Assembly (NCBI GenBank): GCA_002730975.1
Contig: PCBO01000050.1
Span: 6,347 to 57,089 of the forward strand
Direction of reading: 5' to 3'
Length of the DNA stretch: 50,743 nucleotides
Source: Opitutia bacterium
GTDB taxonomy: Bacteria; Verrucomicrobiota; Verrucomicrobiia; Opitutales; Seribacteraceae
Below are positions 9,630-19,642 of the stretch, in pieces (within the stretch, counting starts at the first letter, position 1; every line of letters starts with the position of its first letter). The notes under the pieces are model-generated. The model did no database searches. It saw only the letters and a program-made list of their open reading frames with translations, and was not told the DNA's origin. The position numbers and the translations under genes are program-made.

Positions 9630-11411
9630 ATGAGCATACAAACCATCAAAGAAGAACAACCTCTACCCGAAGGCGAGCTAGGTCCCGCCATGAATGGGGC
9701 AGACGCCTTGGTGTCGTCTCTCGAGCGTGAGGGCGTGGAGGCGGTGTTTGCATATCCGGGCGGGGCTTCGATGGAATTGCACCAGTCGCTCACTCGTTCA
9801 AAGAGCATTCGTACCATCCTTCCCCGTCAAGAACAGGGAGGTGGTTTCATGGCCCACGGTTATGCCAGAGCCACGGGCAAGGCGGGCGTCTGCATGGCTA
9901 CTTCCGGCCCCGGAGCTACAAACCTAATGACCTGTATCGCCGATGCCTACATGGACAGCGTTCCACTCATTGCGATTACGGGACAGGTCTACCAGCAGTT
10001 TATCGGCAAGAGCGCCTTTCAGGAGACCGACTTCTTCGGCATGACTCTCCCTGTAGTTAAGCACAGCTATCTCGTGCTTAACGCGGAAGACCTTCCACGA
10101 ATCGTCAAGGAGGCTTTCTACCTCGCCGAAAGCGGTCGTCCCGGTCCCGTCGTCATTGATATTCCAAAGGATGTACAGCAAGCCGTTTTCGAGCCATTTT
10201 TTCCATCAGAGGTGGGTGAGATTCCTGGATATAAATTAGATCTTCCCAAAGCCACCGACGAAGAACTTACCGAAGTTCTGCGCCTTATTACTGAGGCAAA
10301 CAAGCCTGTTCTTTACACTGGGGGCGGTATTCTCTCCGGAGACGCTCATGAAGAGCTGAAGGAATTTGCAGAGGTCACCGGGCTCCCCGTCACCCACACT
10401 TTGATGGGCTTGGGAGTCTTCGATCCTGCCCACCCGCAGTCTCTTTACTGGTACGGGATGCATGGCACCGTTGCGGGCAACTGGGCCGTCTGCGAGAGTG
10501 ATCTGCTACTCTGCGCCGGTGCTCGCTTTGACGACCGCATTACGGGCAAGGTCGACAAATATGCTCAAGAGGCCTATGTTATTCATTTCGACGTCGACAA
10601 GGCAGAGCACAACAAGAACGTCCATGCTCACTTTCCTATCCAGACCGATATCAAGTACGCCCTCAAGCGACTTTGTGAACTGGCAAATGAACAAGGATTC
10701 CAAAAGCCAGACCTCACCGAATGGTTCTCCTCTCTCGACAAGTGGAAGGCGGAAAATCCGTTTCGCTACGACAAGGGCGAGCACATTACCTCTCAAGAGG
10801 CCGTAGAGGCTCTATACGAGGAATCCAAAGGCGAAGCCATCATCACCACAGGCGTCGGCCAACACCAGATGTGGGCCGCCCAATACTATAAATTTAAGGA
10901 TCCCCGCACCTACATTTCCTCTCTCGGCCTGGGCACCATGGGCTTTGGCTATCCCGCTGCAGTGGGAGTTAAGGTGGCTCGCCCCGACAAGGAGGTCATC
11001 GACATCGACGGCGACGGCTCCTTCCTCATGAATGTTCAGGAGCTAGCTACCGCGAAGATCGAAAAGATCAACGCCAAGTGCCTCCTGCTCAACAACCAGC
11101 ATCTCGGGATGGTCGTCCAATGGGAAGACCGCTTCTACGAAAGCGTCCGCGGTCACACGATACTTTGCGATCCCGAAAACTTGGGTGGTCCCGACAATCT
11201 CGACGCCATCTATCCCGACTTCATCACCATGGCAGCCGGTTTCGGAGTCAAGGCTCGCCGAATAAGCAAGCGAGAGGACCTGCGCGAAGGTATCCGCGAA
11301 ATGCTAGAAGCCGATGAGCCCTACCTCTTGGAGGTTGTCGTCCCCTATACCGAGCATGTCCTCCCCATGATCCCTCAAGGAAAGTCCGCCAAGGAAATTC
11401 TTACGGACTGA
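9630..11411 (+). CDS. ilvB: Acetolactate synthase, large (catalytic) subunit
   Basis: 593 residues. This ThDP enzyme joins two pyruvate, or pyruvate and 2-oxobutyrate, in the first common step of valine, leucine and isoleucine synthesis. Visible motifs are [12 protein letters not shown], the RQEQGG catalytic-Glu region, TSGPGATNL, and the ThDP-binding [15 protein letters not shown]...NNQHLGMV. Biosynthetic enzymes need a regulatory subunit (IlvN/IlvH), but none is encoded next to it. The gene stands alone between a secreted peptidase and an NHL protein. Upstream, AACGGGT (9575 region) and ACCCGTT (9617 region) form a seven-base inverted repeat about 35 bases apart in the leader; I cannot assign it to a known riboswitch. 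Biosynthetic rather than catabolic use is inferred from the FAD-enzyme-like length. Confidence 0.93.
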   Translation: MSIQTIKEEQPLPEGELGPAMNGADALVSSLEREGVEAVFAYPGGASMELHQSLTRSKSIRTILPRQEQGGGFMAHGYARATGKAGVCMATSGPGATNLMTCIADAYMDSVPLIAITGQVYQQFIGKSAFQETDFFGMTLPVVKHSYLVLNAEDLPRIVKEAFYLAESGRPGPVVIDIPKDVQQAVFEPFFPSEVGEIPGYKLDLPKATDEELTEVLRLITEANKPVLYTGGGILSGDAHEELKEFAEVTGLPVTHTLMGLGVFDPAHPQSLYWYGMHGTVAGNWAVCESDLLLCAGARFDDRITGKVDKYAQEAYVIHFDVDKAEHNKNVHAHFPIQTDIKYALKRLCELANEQGFQKPDLTEWFSSLDKWKAENPFRYDKGEHITSQEAVEALYEESKGEAIITTGVGQHQMWAAQYYKFKDPRTYISSLGLGTMGFGYPAAVGVKVARPDKEVIDIDGDGSFLMNVQELATAKIEKINAKCLLLNNQHLGMVVQWEDRFYESVRGHTILCDPENLGGPDNLDAIYPDFITMAAGFGVKARRISKREDLREGIREMLEADEPYLLEVVVPYTEHVLPMIPQGKSAKEILTD

Positions 11412-11810
11412 GCTCTCGGAGCACGTAGCTGGAGATAAAATTTTGAAATCTAGCGGTTTCTTGTAAACCTTCTTGGCGCAACCCCCTGACATTTCCGTCC
11501 CCATCAGGACATCGCGATCCAGTATTTGTCGTCTTGGGGGTTAGCGATAACAACCTTCCTAGTTTGCCGCACCTCTGAACTCCTGCAATGACAATGCAGG
11601 AAGTTTCATTTACTTACTTCTCAGGATTTGCGAAAGATCATCTCCTTCTAAAGAATTACCTTTCTCAGCGTATCAGATACAAAATAACTTGCGCTGAATC
11701 ATTAATCCTTAATTATAAAAAATCCTCCTTTTTCGTTTTTTGCTTGGAACTTTTCCCACGCGCCCGCGACTTTAATGAATTTATTTAAACTTTTTATTCC
11801 ATATCGTACG
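11412..11810 (+). other. 399-base intergenic region between ilvB and the NHL gene
   Basis: I see no gene here. A 66-codon ORF at 11588-11788 has no Shine-Dalgarno sequence and no family resemblance, and runs into the next gene's signal peptide region. The only clear structure is a perfect inverted repeat TCCTGCA (11581-11587) and TGCAGGA (11595-11601) with a seven-base loop. It has no T-run, so it could be an operator or RNA hairpin. The last 120 bases are AT-rich and probably hold the promoter of the NHL gene. Confidence 0.5.
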
Positions 11811-14800
11811 ATGAATACAAAAAGCATCCGTAAACTTTATTCGGGAATCCTAATCGCAGGTCTTGGCCTAAGCGTCCTAACTGCGGGTCTGCATGCCCAG
11901 CGGGGAGCACAGGACAGTTGGTACCTCGACAAGGAGGTTCCCCTGCCCGACATGCCTGGGTTGAATGCTCCACACGGCTTCGACATCACCCCGAACGGCG
12001 ATGTCTACGTCGTGGACGACGGAAACGACCGAGTCAGCGTGTGGGACGCCAACGGTAGTTTTCTTCGTGCTTGGGGTAAATACGGCACGGGGATCGGACA
12101 GTTCAATAATCCTCGAGGCATCGCAGTGACCGCGGACGAAGTGTATGTTACTGAGTTCAGCAACAAACGCATTCAAGTTTTTGACTTGCAGGGCAACTTT
12201 CTCCGGAAATGGGGAAGCAGCGGTTCCGGCGATGGCCAGTTTAACGAACCATGGGGGATCACCGTGGATGTGGTCGATGCCAACCTGACAGAGGTATACG
12301 TTGCGGAATGGAATGCCCATCGCATACAGGTCTTCGACTCCAACGGCGCTTTTCGGCGAAAATTCGGGACTTCGACGCTCAACAGCAACCCGGCCGACGT
12401 CAAGATCGGTCCCAACGGGCTGGTCTACGTCTCCTCCAGAGGCAAAACGAGAATCAAGGTCTTTCAAAAAGACGGGACTTACCTTCGGGAATTCAATCCC
12501 ACCTACAGGCCCTTTGCCATTGATTTTCTGGGGAATCTCCTGGTCGTTGCCAATGCAGATAGTCACAGGGTTCAAATCTTCGAGACCAACGGCACCCTCG
12601 TCACCACGATCGGATCGGGCACGGCCAGTTCGCACGCCGGGCTGTTCGACAACAACTACGGCGTCGCCGTATCCCCCTCGGGCGATCTCCACGTATCCTG
12701 TCGGGACAACCACCGCATCCAAGTCTTCGACGCCAACGGCACCTACAAGCGCTCCTATGGTTCTTATGCTACCGCCGGTGTGGACACCACGGACGTGGTC
12801 CGCTCACCTGAAAACACCTTTATTTTCACCGACCATAGTGGGGGCAGGGTTTTCGAGACCGACGAGAACGGCACCCTTGTCCGTATTTTGGCCAAGAAAG
12901 GCGCGGGGAGCGGGCAAGTGGAAAACCCCTACGGTCTGGACCTCGGACCCGACGGCAGGGTCTACGTTTCCGACAAGAGTAACCACCGCATACAGGTCTT
13001 CGAGAGAAACGGCACCCTCGCGCGGACCTTCGGGAGCGAGGGCTCGAGCAACGGCAAGTTCAACCAGCCTAGGGGAATTGCGGTCTCGCAAACCGGCGAG
13101 GTGTACGTCGCGGATACTACAAACCACCGCATTCAGGTCTTTGACTTGAACGGGACTTTCCGCAGAAAATTTGGAGTTCTAGGAAGTTTGGATGGACAAA
13201 TGAATGGTCCAAATGGGCTGGACCTGGACGACGATGGCAGCGTCGTCATCGCGGACTACAATAACAACCGGGCGGTGGTCTTCGACGCCAACGGAACCTT
13301 CCTTAGGAAGTGGACCATTCACTACAAGGCTAATCAAGTGACCACGCTCAACGACGGACTCATCCTATTTGGCGGAGGTGGAAATACGGACACACGCCTT
13401 CGGCTTTATGAAAAAGACGGCAGTTACGTAAAGGAATGGAATCCCGGCTACGGTTACCCGTCTCCCGTGGCCTGCCTGCCGAACGGAACTCTTGTTCTGG
13501 CCCACCGAGGGAAGGATAAGCTCTTTTTCTACCGTCCGACCTACCGCACCATTCGTCCCAAGCAGTCCAAGGAAATCCCCTTCCCGGAGGTCATCTCCGC
13601 GGCCCAGCGTCCGGGCACCGATTACCTGGACCTCACCTACCGCATAAACGACGCCGACAGTCCCAATGTGAAGGCCGCACTGCTCGGCTTCGCGGACGGT
13701 GGCACTTCCCTCTCCAAGGTCATCGTGCCCAAGACCTTCGTCGGCGACGTTACTGGCAAGCTGGACGACAACGTCTCCACGGGGCAAACCCATACCGTGA
13801 CCTGGAACGCTGGAGCGGACTGGAACGTCGGCTTCGGCGAGGTTGAAGTGGCGGTGCTGGCGCAGGACGACCGCGACCTGCTCAACCTCCACTTCCTCAA
13901 CCTGCCCGCCACGGACGGCAACTCGACCCAGCTAAAGATCAGCCGATCCCCTGTCACCGACGACGACTTGCTGAAAATCTGGTACTGGCTGATCGCCAGC
14001 GGGCATTCGGGCATAGAGTTCACGGGCGGAATGGTTCACCAACCGCAATCCACAGCCCCTGCGGGCTTCTCCCCCGCAAGCGTACCCGGTCTCAAACTCT
14101 GGCTGGACGCAAACGACGTCGACGGCGACGGCCAAGCTGATTCCAACGCCAACGATTCCAACGTATCCGTCTGGACGGACAAGGCGGGGGGCGACCACAA
14201 CGCCACCCAAACGACCGAGTCCCAAAAACCGACCTACAAGACCAACTCCCTGAATGGTAAATCCGCCCTCTTCTTCGATTCCTCCGACGACAGCTTGGCG
14301 ACTGGCCTGACCCTTGTCCGACCCTACACCGTTGTCGTCCTGTTCAACAGCATCGCCGGATATACCGGTGAACGACAAGCAATTGCAGGCAGTAGCAAAT
14401 GGTTCATCGGCCCTTGGGGAAGTAAAATTAGTCATCATCCCGGTGGCTGGGCATCCAATACGTTAACTTGGGAAAGCGACCGTTACTACTTGGCGACAGC
14501 TGTAAACGACGGAAGCAAGTCCGCCTTTTACGTGGATGGCGTGGATTACACCCAAGATTCATCACGCACAAGCAATCCCAACATTCTTCACCTCGGCAAG
14601 GGAGGGTACTATAAAAAACCTTTGAACGGCCATATCGCCGAAGTCCTAGTTTGGGACGAAGCCTTATCCGATGCGAACAGAGACAACGTCGGCAAGTACC
14701 TTTCCGAGAAATGGGACGCTGCTTACAGCACCACTCCTTACGCGTTGAGTTCCTCCACCACGGACTTGGGCCGGGCCTACCTGCTGAACCTGACGAACCT

Positions 14801-14972
14801 GCGGGAAGCGACTGCGGAGGAGGTGACCCGGGCGAAGGAGGGAGCCACCTCGGGCACGACCAACCAGTTTAGCCCGACCTTCAAGGTGGGGCCCGGCGAG
14901 CGCCCCGTGAAGGTGAACGAGTACGGGTTCGACACGGGGGCGACCTCCGGCTTCTGGGTGGTGCCGAAATAA
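11811..14972 (+). CDS. Secreted NHL-repeat beta-propeller protein with LamG domain
   Basis: 1053 residues from the ATG at 11811. An in-frame ATG at 11775 exists, but the later one gives a normal signal peptide (MNTKSIRK, hydrophobic core, cleavage near LHAQ). About ten NHL repeats of 40-50 residues fill roughly residues 40-580, each with a GDVYVADxxNHRIQVFDxNG pattern; NHL repeats fold as propellers and usually bind other molecules. Residues about 600-710 form a domain ending DWNVGFGEVEVAVLAQDDRD, which I recall from other verrucomicrobial secreted proteins. Residues about 756-980 form a LamG/concanavalin-like domain opening with PGLKLWLDANDVDGDG. The last 75 residues end GFWVVPK without an obvious sorting signal. 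N-G-T/S triplets are very frequent. Role unknown, extracellular. A 48-base gap leads to the cadherin-like gene, probably the same operon. Confidence 0.85.
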   Translation: MNTKSIRKLYSGILIAGLGLSVLTAGLHAQRGAQDSWYLDKEVPLPDMPGLNAPHGFDITPNGDVYVVDDGNDRVSVWDANGSFLRAWGKYGTGIGQFNNPRGIAVTADEVYVTEFSNKRIQVFDLQGNFLRKWGSSGSGDGQFNEPWGITVDVVDANLTEVYVAEWNAHRIQVFDSNGAFRRKFGTSTLNSNPADVKIGPNGLVYVSSRGKTRIKVFQKDGTYLREFNPTYRPFAIDFLGNLLVVANADSHRVQIFETNGTLVTTIGSGTASSHAGLFDNNYGVAVSPSGDLHVSCRDNHRIQVFDANGTYKRSYGSYATAGVDTTDVVRSPENTFIFTDHSGGRVFETDENGTLVRILAKKGAGSGQVENPYGLDLGPDGRVYVSDKSNHRIQVFERNGTLARTFGSEGSSNGKFNQPRGIAVSQTGEVYVADTTNHRIQVFDLNGTFRRKFGVLGSLDGQMNGPNGLDLDDDGSVVIADYNNNRAVVFDANGTFLRKWTIHYKANQVTTLNDGLILFGGGGNTDTRLRLYEKDGSYVKEWNPGYGYPSPVACLPNGTLVLAHRGKDKLFFYRPTYRTIRPKQSKEIPFPEVISAAQRPGTDYLDLTYRINDADSPNVKAALLGFADGGTSLSKVIVPKTFVGDVTGKLDDNVSTGQTHTVTWNAGADWNVGFGEVEVAVLAQDDRDLLNLHFLNLPATDGNSTQLKISRSPVTDDDLLKIWYWLIASGHSGIEFTGGMVHQPQSTAPAGFSPASVPGLKLWLDANDVDGDGQADSNANDSNVSVWTDKAGGDHNATQTTESQKPTYKTNSLNGKSALFFDSSDDSLATGLTLVRPYTVVVLFNSIAGYTGERQAIAGSSKWFIGPWGSKISHHPGGWASNTLTWESDRYYLATAVNDGSKSAFYVDGVDYTQDSSRTSNPNILHLGKGGYYKKPLNGHIAEVLVWDEALSDANRDNVGKYLSEKWDAAYSTTPYALSSSTTDLGRAYLLNLTNLREATAEEVTRAKEGATSGTTNQFSPTFKVGPGERPVKVNEYGFDTGATSGFWVVPK

Positions 14973-15020
14973 CCGAGGAAGGTATCCTTAAAACGACAAC
15001 CGAGTGACGAAGACAAAGTA

Positions 15021-18000
15021 ATGAGGGACACGATCAGGATAGAAGGATTCCCTCGCTTGGCTTGCAAGTGCGGCTTGCCGGTGATCCTTACGTTCTTGCC
15101 AGTCGCCTTTCAGCAAACCGCCACCGCCCAAGTCACCTTCGAAGCAAAAACCGAGCCTGCGGGGCTGTTCGCCACCACCAGCCAGACCTTGTCGACGGGT
15201 GCGGAGGTGGAGACGCGTACGCCCGCCCTAAACGTGAACGGGTACGCCTTCACCCACTGGATGATCAACGGGACGAGACGCAACGACGCCAATGGGCAGG
15301 CCCTGAACCGGGTGAGCCTGAGCATGCAGGCAAATACGGTGGCGATCGCCCATTACCTGGACGAGACCATCGACTCCGATGCCGATGGCATCCCGGACTG
15401 GCATGAGGTTCGGGTGCTCGGCACGCTCGACCGCAACGCTTCACACGATGGCGACGGGGACGGCTTCGGGATAGCGGAAGAGCTGCAGTACGGCTCGGGC
15501 TCCACGGTAAAGGACGAGATCGCCGAAGGCGGCGTCTCCATAAGGCGAACGACCAAGGTTTTCATGAACTTCAGCGGGGCCAATAGGATCACGGTTTCGA
15601 GCGACCCGCCGGGACTGGTAAGCTCTTCCGACGCCTACCAAGATCTCAACTCCACCTTCACCTCCGCCAACCTGAGCGGAGCTAGCAACGGCTACGTCTT
15701 CTCCCATTGGGAGGTGAACGGCGTACGTCGGGCAGACGCCGGCGGCGTGGGCTTGAACAAGATCACCGAGACCATGAGCGAGGACAAACATTTGGTGGCC
15801 AAGTACTACCCGCAAGACAAGGATTCCGACAAGGACGACATTCCCGACTGGTACGAGTGGCGCGAGTTCGGGAACCTCGACAAGAACGGCTCGACCGATC
15901 CCGACGGGGACGGCTTCAACCTGGCCGAGGAGGCGAAATTCGGGTTGGCCCCGAACGTACCCGACGAGATAGCCGAGGGCGGGGTTTCCATTAGGCGTGC
16001 CGGCATGGTGTTCATGAACTTCAGCGACGCCAAGAGGCTTACGGTTTCGAGCGATCCGCCCGGACTGGTTAGCTCTTCCAACGCCTACCAAGACCTCAAC
16101 TCCACCTTCACCTCCGCCAATCTGAGTGGAGCGAAGAACGGCTATGTCTTCTCCCATTGGGAAGTGAACGGCATACGCCGGGCGGATGCCGGGGGCGTGG
16201 GCCTGAACAGGATTACGGAAACGATAAGCGAGAACAAAGATATGGTGGCCAAGTACTTCCGGCATGACGAGGATTCCGATAAGGACGGTATACCCGACTG
16301 GTACGAGTGGCACAAGTTCGGAGACCTCGACAAGGCGGGAGCGGATGACCCCGACGGGGATGGATTCACTCTCGCCGAGGAGGCGAAATTCGGGCTAAGT
16401 CCAACCGTTCCCGAGAACATCTTAGAAGGAGGAGTTTCCATTCGGCGAGCCCTGCAGTTGACCTTCACGCAAGCTTCCGTCGACGCCAACGGCACTCTGG
16501 ATTCCGATGGGGACGGCCTTACCGATGCACAGGAACTGGCCTTGGGTCTTGATCCCAATAAGTCCGATACGGACGGGGACGGCTTTGCCGACGGGATAGA
16601 GGTGACCGAGGGAAGCAACGCCAACAATTCCACTTCCCTCGCCAACTACACCCCGACCAACCTGGAACTAAACGGAACCTTCGTGGACGAAAACCAAACG
16701 GCAGGGACGGTCGTGGGAACCTTTTCGGTGACCGACCCCGACGCCAACTCCATCCATGTGATCGCCTTTGCAGAGGGGAACGGATCCACTCACAACCAGT
16801 TCTTCGCCATCGACGGGAACGGCACGCTGAGAACCGTCTTGATCCTCGATCATGAGACCAACGCCACGCTCAGCATTCGTGCTCGAGCCAGAGACGAATA
16901 CAACGCATCCATCGAGAAAGCGTTCGTCATCACCGTCGCCAACATCGTGGAGGACTTGGACGGTGACGGAATAGAGGACCACTTTGATCCTGACGGCGAC
17001 GGGGATGGGTTCAGCGACATTGCGGAAATGACCTATGGATCAGACCCGAGAAACAGCGAGTCCGTAGCGAACCAAGCCCCCACCCTGCTCGACCTGATTG
17101 GTTCGTCCGTAGAAGAGAATCAAGCTTCCGGAACAATGGTCGGTAAATTGAATCCCACCGACCCCGATGCCAACGCAACCATCACTTTAGCCTTCTCCGA
17201 CGGCAACGGTTCCGAGTACAACCACCTCTTCTCCTTAGACGCCAACGGCACTCTCAGAACCAACGCCACTTTCGACTACGAGACAAACGCCACCACCATG
17301 CGTATTCGGGCCAAGGCTACCGACGAGCACAACGCATCATTGGAGAAGACCTTTGTCGTCAATATTACAAACATATTCGAAGACTTGGATTCCGACGGCA
17401 TTGAGGACCATTTCGATCCCGACGACGACGGTGACGGGTTCAGCGACATCGTGGAAATCGCCTATGGTTCCAAACCGAGGAACTCGAATTCCGTAGCGAA
17501 CCAAGCTCCAACTCTGCTCGACCTGAATGGTTCGTCCGTAGCAGAGAATGAAGCTTCCGGAACAACGGTCGGGAAATTTAATTCCACCGATCCCGATGCG
17601 AACGCAACGATTATCCTGACCTTCTCCGACGGTAACGGTTCCCAGCACAACCACCTCTTCACCATCGATTCCAAAGGCACCCTTAGAACCACTATGACCT
17701 TTGACTACGAGACCAACGTCAAAGTCTTGTCCATCCGCGTTCGCGCCACCGACGAGCATAACGCCTGGCTAGAGAAAAGCTTCGCTCTCCAAGTGACAAA
17801 CGTTTCGGAGGACTTGGACGCCGACGGCATCGAGAACCATTACGATGCGGACGACGATGGTGATGGTTTCTCCGATATGGCAGAAGTGAATGCGGGCACG
17901 AACCCCATGGACTTTGCCTCCACACCCAATCATCCCCCATCCGCCATAACTCTCAACAATCTTCGCGTGGTTGAAGGTCGTCCTGCGAACGACTGGGTGG

Positions 18001-18596
18001 CCAGTGTTCAAACCATTGATCCCGACGACGCTAACGGAACAGGAAGCTACTCTTATTCCCTTGTGGACGGCAACGGTTCGAGCGGCAACGGCTACTTTTT
18101 CCTGGACGAGCTCGGAACGCTGCGAACGTCTCAAGTACTCGACCACGAAAGCAACGCTCTGAAAACCATCCGCATCCGGGTGTCGGACGAACACAACGCA
18201 AGTCTGGAAAAGAGTTTCATCATCGAGGTCATCGACTTGCAGGAATGGGTACAGGCTCCGCTTACTCCGACCTTTCCCGATTTGCCGGACTGGCTGTCGG
18301 ACGCCCAGCCCGTAGACCCTCAAGCACGTGATTGGTATTTCTCTTTTTGGTTCGGGTCCTTCCATCGCACTACTTCTCCTTGGCTCTACCACGCCGATCT
18401 CGGCTGGATTTTCACCGTGGATGACGGCACGGGCAACAACGGTTGGCTATGGAGCGAAGGGCAAGGATGGCTATGGACGGGCCAAGGACTCTTCCGCTAC
18501 CTCTATCGCCAGAGGGACCAAACATGGATTTACTTCCTGAGCCATAAGAACGGTCAGCCCCACTTCTACAATCATGTAACCAAGCAAGTGGAGTAA
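15021..18596 (+). CDS. Large secreted protein: tandem HWxxNG/calcium repeats, cadherin-like repeats, tryptophan-rich C-terminus
   Basis: 1191 residues with a signal peptide ending near TATAQ. Residues about 38-473 hold three units, each pairing a beta-rich segment (FSHWEVNGxRRADA) with an Asp-rich calcium-type segment (DSDKDGIPDWYEW...DPDGDGF) and ending GGVSIRR. After a further calcium-type stretch, four cadherin-like units of about 143 residues follow, each with xxVxENQxxGTxVGxxxxTDPDAN, DHETNA and DEHNASLEK, separated by DLDxDGIEDHFDPDxDGDGFSD motifs. The last 115 residues are a Trp-rich module (WFGSF, WLYH, WLW, WLWT, WIYF) shared with the M23 peptidase at 8.3 kb. The architecture suggests a long calcium-stiffened adhesin or matrix protein; this is inference. 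There is no catalytic domain. Confidence 0.85.
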   Translation: MRDTIRIEGFPRLACKCGLPVILTFLPVAFQQTATAQVTFEAKTEPAGLFATTSQTLSTGAEVETRTPALNVNGYAFTHWMINGTRRNDANGQALNRVSLSMQANTVAIAHYLDETIDSDADGIPDWHEVRVLGTLDRNASHDGDGDGFGIAEELQYGSGSTVKDEIAEGGVSIRRTTKVFMNFSGANRITVSSDPPGLVSSSDAYQDLNSTFTSANLSGASNGYVFSHWEVNGVRRADAGGVGLNKITETMSEDKHLVAKYYPQDKDSDKDDIPDWYEWREFGNLDKNGSTDPDGDGFNLAEEAKFGLAPNVPDEIAEGGVSIRRAGMVFMNFSDAKRLTVSSDPPGLVSSSNAYQDLNSTFTSANLSGAKNGYVFSHWEVNGIRRADAGGVGLNRITETISENKDMVAKYFRHDEDSDKDGIPDWYEWHKFGDLDKAGADDPDGDGFTLAEEAKFGLSPTVPENILEGGVSIRRALQLTFTQASVDANGTLDSDGDGLTDAQELALGLDPNKSDTDGDGFADGIEVTEGSNANNSTSLANYTPTNLELNGTFVDENQTAGTVVGTFSVTDPDANSIHVIAFAEGNGSTHNQFFAIDGNGTLRTVLILDHETNATLSIRARARDEYNASIEKAFVITVANIVEDLDGDGIEDHFDPDGDGDGFSDIAEMTYGSDPRNSESVANQAPTLLDLIGSSVEENQASGTMVGKLNPTDPDANATITLAFSDGNGSEYNHLFSLDANGTLRTNATFDYETNATTMRIRAKATDEHNASLEKTFVVNITNIFEDLDSDGIEDHFDPDDDGDGFSDIVEIAYGSKPRNSNSVANQAPTLLDLNGSSVAENEASGTTVGKFNSTDPDANATIILTFSDGNGSQHNHLFTIDSKGTLRTTMTFDYETNVKVLSIRVRATDEHNAWLEKSFALQVTNVSEDLDADGIENHYDADDDGDGFSDMAEVNAGTNPMDFASTPNHPPSAITLNNLRVVEGRPANDWVASVQTIDPDDANGTGSYSYSLVDGNGSSGNGYFFLDELGTLRTSQVLDHESNALKTIRIRVSDEHNASLEKSFIIEVIDLQEWVQAPLTPTFPDLPDWLSDAQPVDPQARDWYFSFWFGSFHRTTSPWLYHADLGWIFTVDDGTGNNGWLWSEGQGWLWTGQGLFRYLYRQRDQTWIYFLSHKNGQPHFYNHVTKQVE
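15541..16440 (+). repeat. Two tandem 450-base coding repeats
   Basis: Two in-frame units of exactly 450 bases (15541-15990 and 15991-16440) encode nearly identical 150-residue blocks with conserved GLVSSS, AYQDLNSTFTSANLSGA and YVFSHWEVNG. A more diverged unit precedes them. The high nucleotide identity of the two points to recent duplication or ongoing gene conversion. Confidence 0.85.
16644..18240 (+). repeat. Four tandem cadherin-like coding repeats, period about 429 bases
   Basis: Units begin near 16644, 17070, 17499 and 17928, spacings of 426, 429 and 429 bases. Each encodes a cadherin-like domain plus a linking Asp-rich calcium motif; the last lacks the linker. Units two and three are the most alike at the DNA level. 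Confidence 0.8.
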
Positions 18597-18652
18597 GTCC
18601 CGAACTAAGCTTGAAGAGAGACGAATTTGCGAATAAAGGCTGAGATCTTGTT

Positions 18653-19642
18653 TTGAAAATCTTTCTGAAGACTCTTGTGATCTTAGTAGGTATCCTCCTC
18701 GGCTACGAGGTGGCGCATTTGACCTTGTTGCAAGATTCCGAGGGATGGGCTTCCCTGGCATGGATGGAAAGCGTTCCTGAGGATGGTCCTTCCGCCAGCG
18801 CCGCGCCGGAAGACGTCGGCCAGTTCTCAAAAGTCCTGTCCTTCGAAGGCGAAGCTTCCAACCCATGGGCGGATTACATAACCCTAGCCTCCCTAGCCCT
18901 CACCGTGGTCTCGGCTTGGATTCTATGGGCAAGGGAAAAACCGACGCTGCGGGCGGATCGTTGGCGCGTGGTGTTCGCCGTGGGGTTAGCCTCCTTTCTG
19001 GGTATCACTTCGCTCGCCTTGTCCGGCGTAATTGCCGAGCCAGAGGAAATCACCCCTGAGGCATGGAACGAGGTAGTCGACAAATTGCAAGTCGGCGACG
19101 TGATCGCCTACAGGAAGGAAAAATGGAGCGCCAGGCGTGAATTATTTGCCAAGGGAAAATTAACGGTCATTGGCTACCGCCTGTTCAAGTACGGGCACCT
19201 CGCCATCGTCGTGGAGGATCCGGATTCACCCGGAAGAAAGGTTCTCTTCACCAGTCAGAGCGCAAAGGGCGTCAACTTGGACGAGGACGCAGATTCCCTT
19301 CAAACCCATAACTGGGATGCCTACCGACTTGACAAGTGGGATCGCGTAGATCTCGGTCGCATCCGAGAAGGCATTCTCCGCTGCAAGGAAAAGTCAGGTA
19401 ATTTTTTCGGCTACGATTTTACCGGCATGTTCGCCCTCTGGAACGAGGATCTAAAACCCGACCACGCCAAGGACTTCGGCACGGAGTACATCTGCTCCAC
19501 ATGCGTCGTCACCCTCCTCTACTTCGGAGGCTTTGAAAGCGACTCAACTCCACGCCGAGAACTTGACCTCATTACACCCTATCAAGTGGTTAGGGCGAAG
19601 GGACGCTTCGTGAAACCACCCACCTTGCTAGGGGAAGAGTAG
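18653..19642 (+). CDS. Membrane-anchored permuted papain-like (NlpC/P60 superfamily, YiiX-like) hydrolase
   Basis: 329 residues from a TTG start at 18653; this start keeps a basic residue before the first hydrophobic segment (MKIFLKTLVILVGILLG). Two more hydrophobic segments are at about 75-93 and 106-127. The catalytic domain lies at 140-310, starting LQVGDVIAY, with H182 in KYGHLAIVVED and C281 in YICSTCVV. The His-before-Cys order is that of the circularly permuted papain fold seen in YiiX/YebB-type proteins, which act as amidases or peptidases on cell-wall peptides or lipids. Substrate unknown. It follows the cadherin-like gene by 56 bases and ends at the strong hairpin at 19643-19670, so it likely closes that transcript. 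Confidence 0.72.
   Translation: MKIFLKTLVILVGILLGYEVAHLTLLQDSEGWASLAWMESVPEDGPSASAAPEDVGQFSKVLSFEGEASNPWADYITLASLALTVVSAWILWAREKPTLRADRWRVVFAVGLASFLGITSLALSGVIAEPEEITPEAWNEVVDKLQVGDVIAYRKEKWSARRELFAKGKLTVIGYRLFKYGHLAIVVEDPDSPGRKVLFTSQSAKGVNLDEDADSLQTHNWDAYRLDKWDRVDLGRIREGILRCKEKSGNFFGYDFTGMFALWNEDLKPDHAKDFGTEYICSTCVVTLLYFGGFESDSTPRRELDLITPYQVVRAKGRFVKPPTLLGEE

Noticed and set aside
11588-11788. 66-codon frame upstream of the NHL gene
   Set aside because: No ribosome binding site, no recognisable sequence, and it overlaps the start of the next gene.
11877-12722. 281-codon minus-strand open frame inside the NHL gene
   Set aside because: Antisense to clear NHL repeats with consistent codon use; the product is low-complexity and matches nothing I know.
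15441-16313. 290-codon minus-strand open frame across the 450-base repeats
   Set aside because: It is antisense to the repeat protein, its product has no signal peptide or family motif, and its apparent repeats simply mirror the sense repeats in GC-rich DNA.
15541-18240. CRISPR-like or mobile repeat array
   Set aside because: The repeats are long (450 and about 429 bases), in frame and coding, with no unique spacers.
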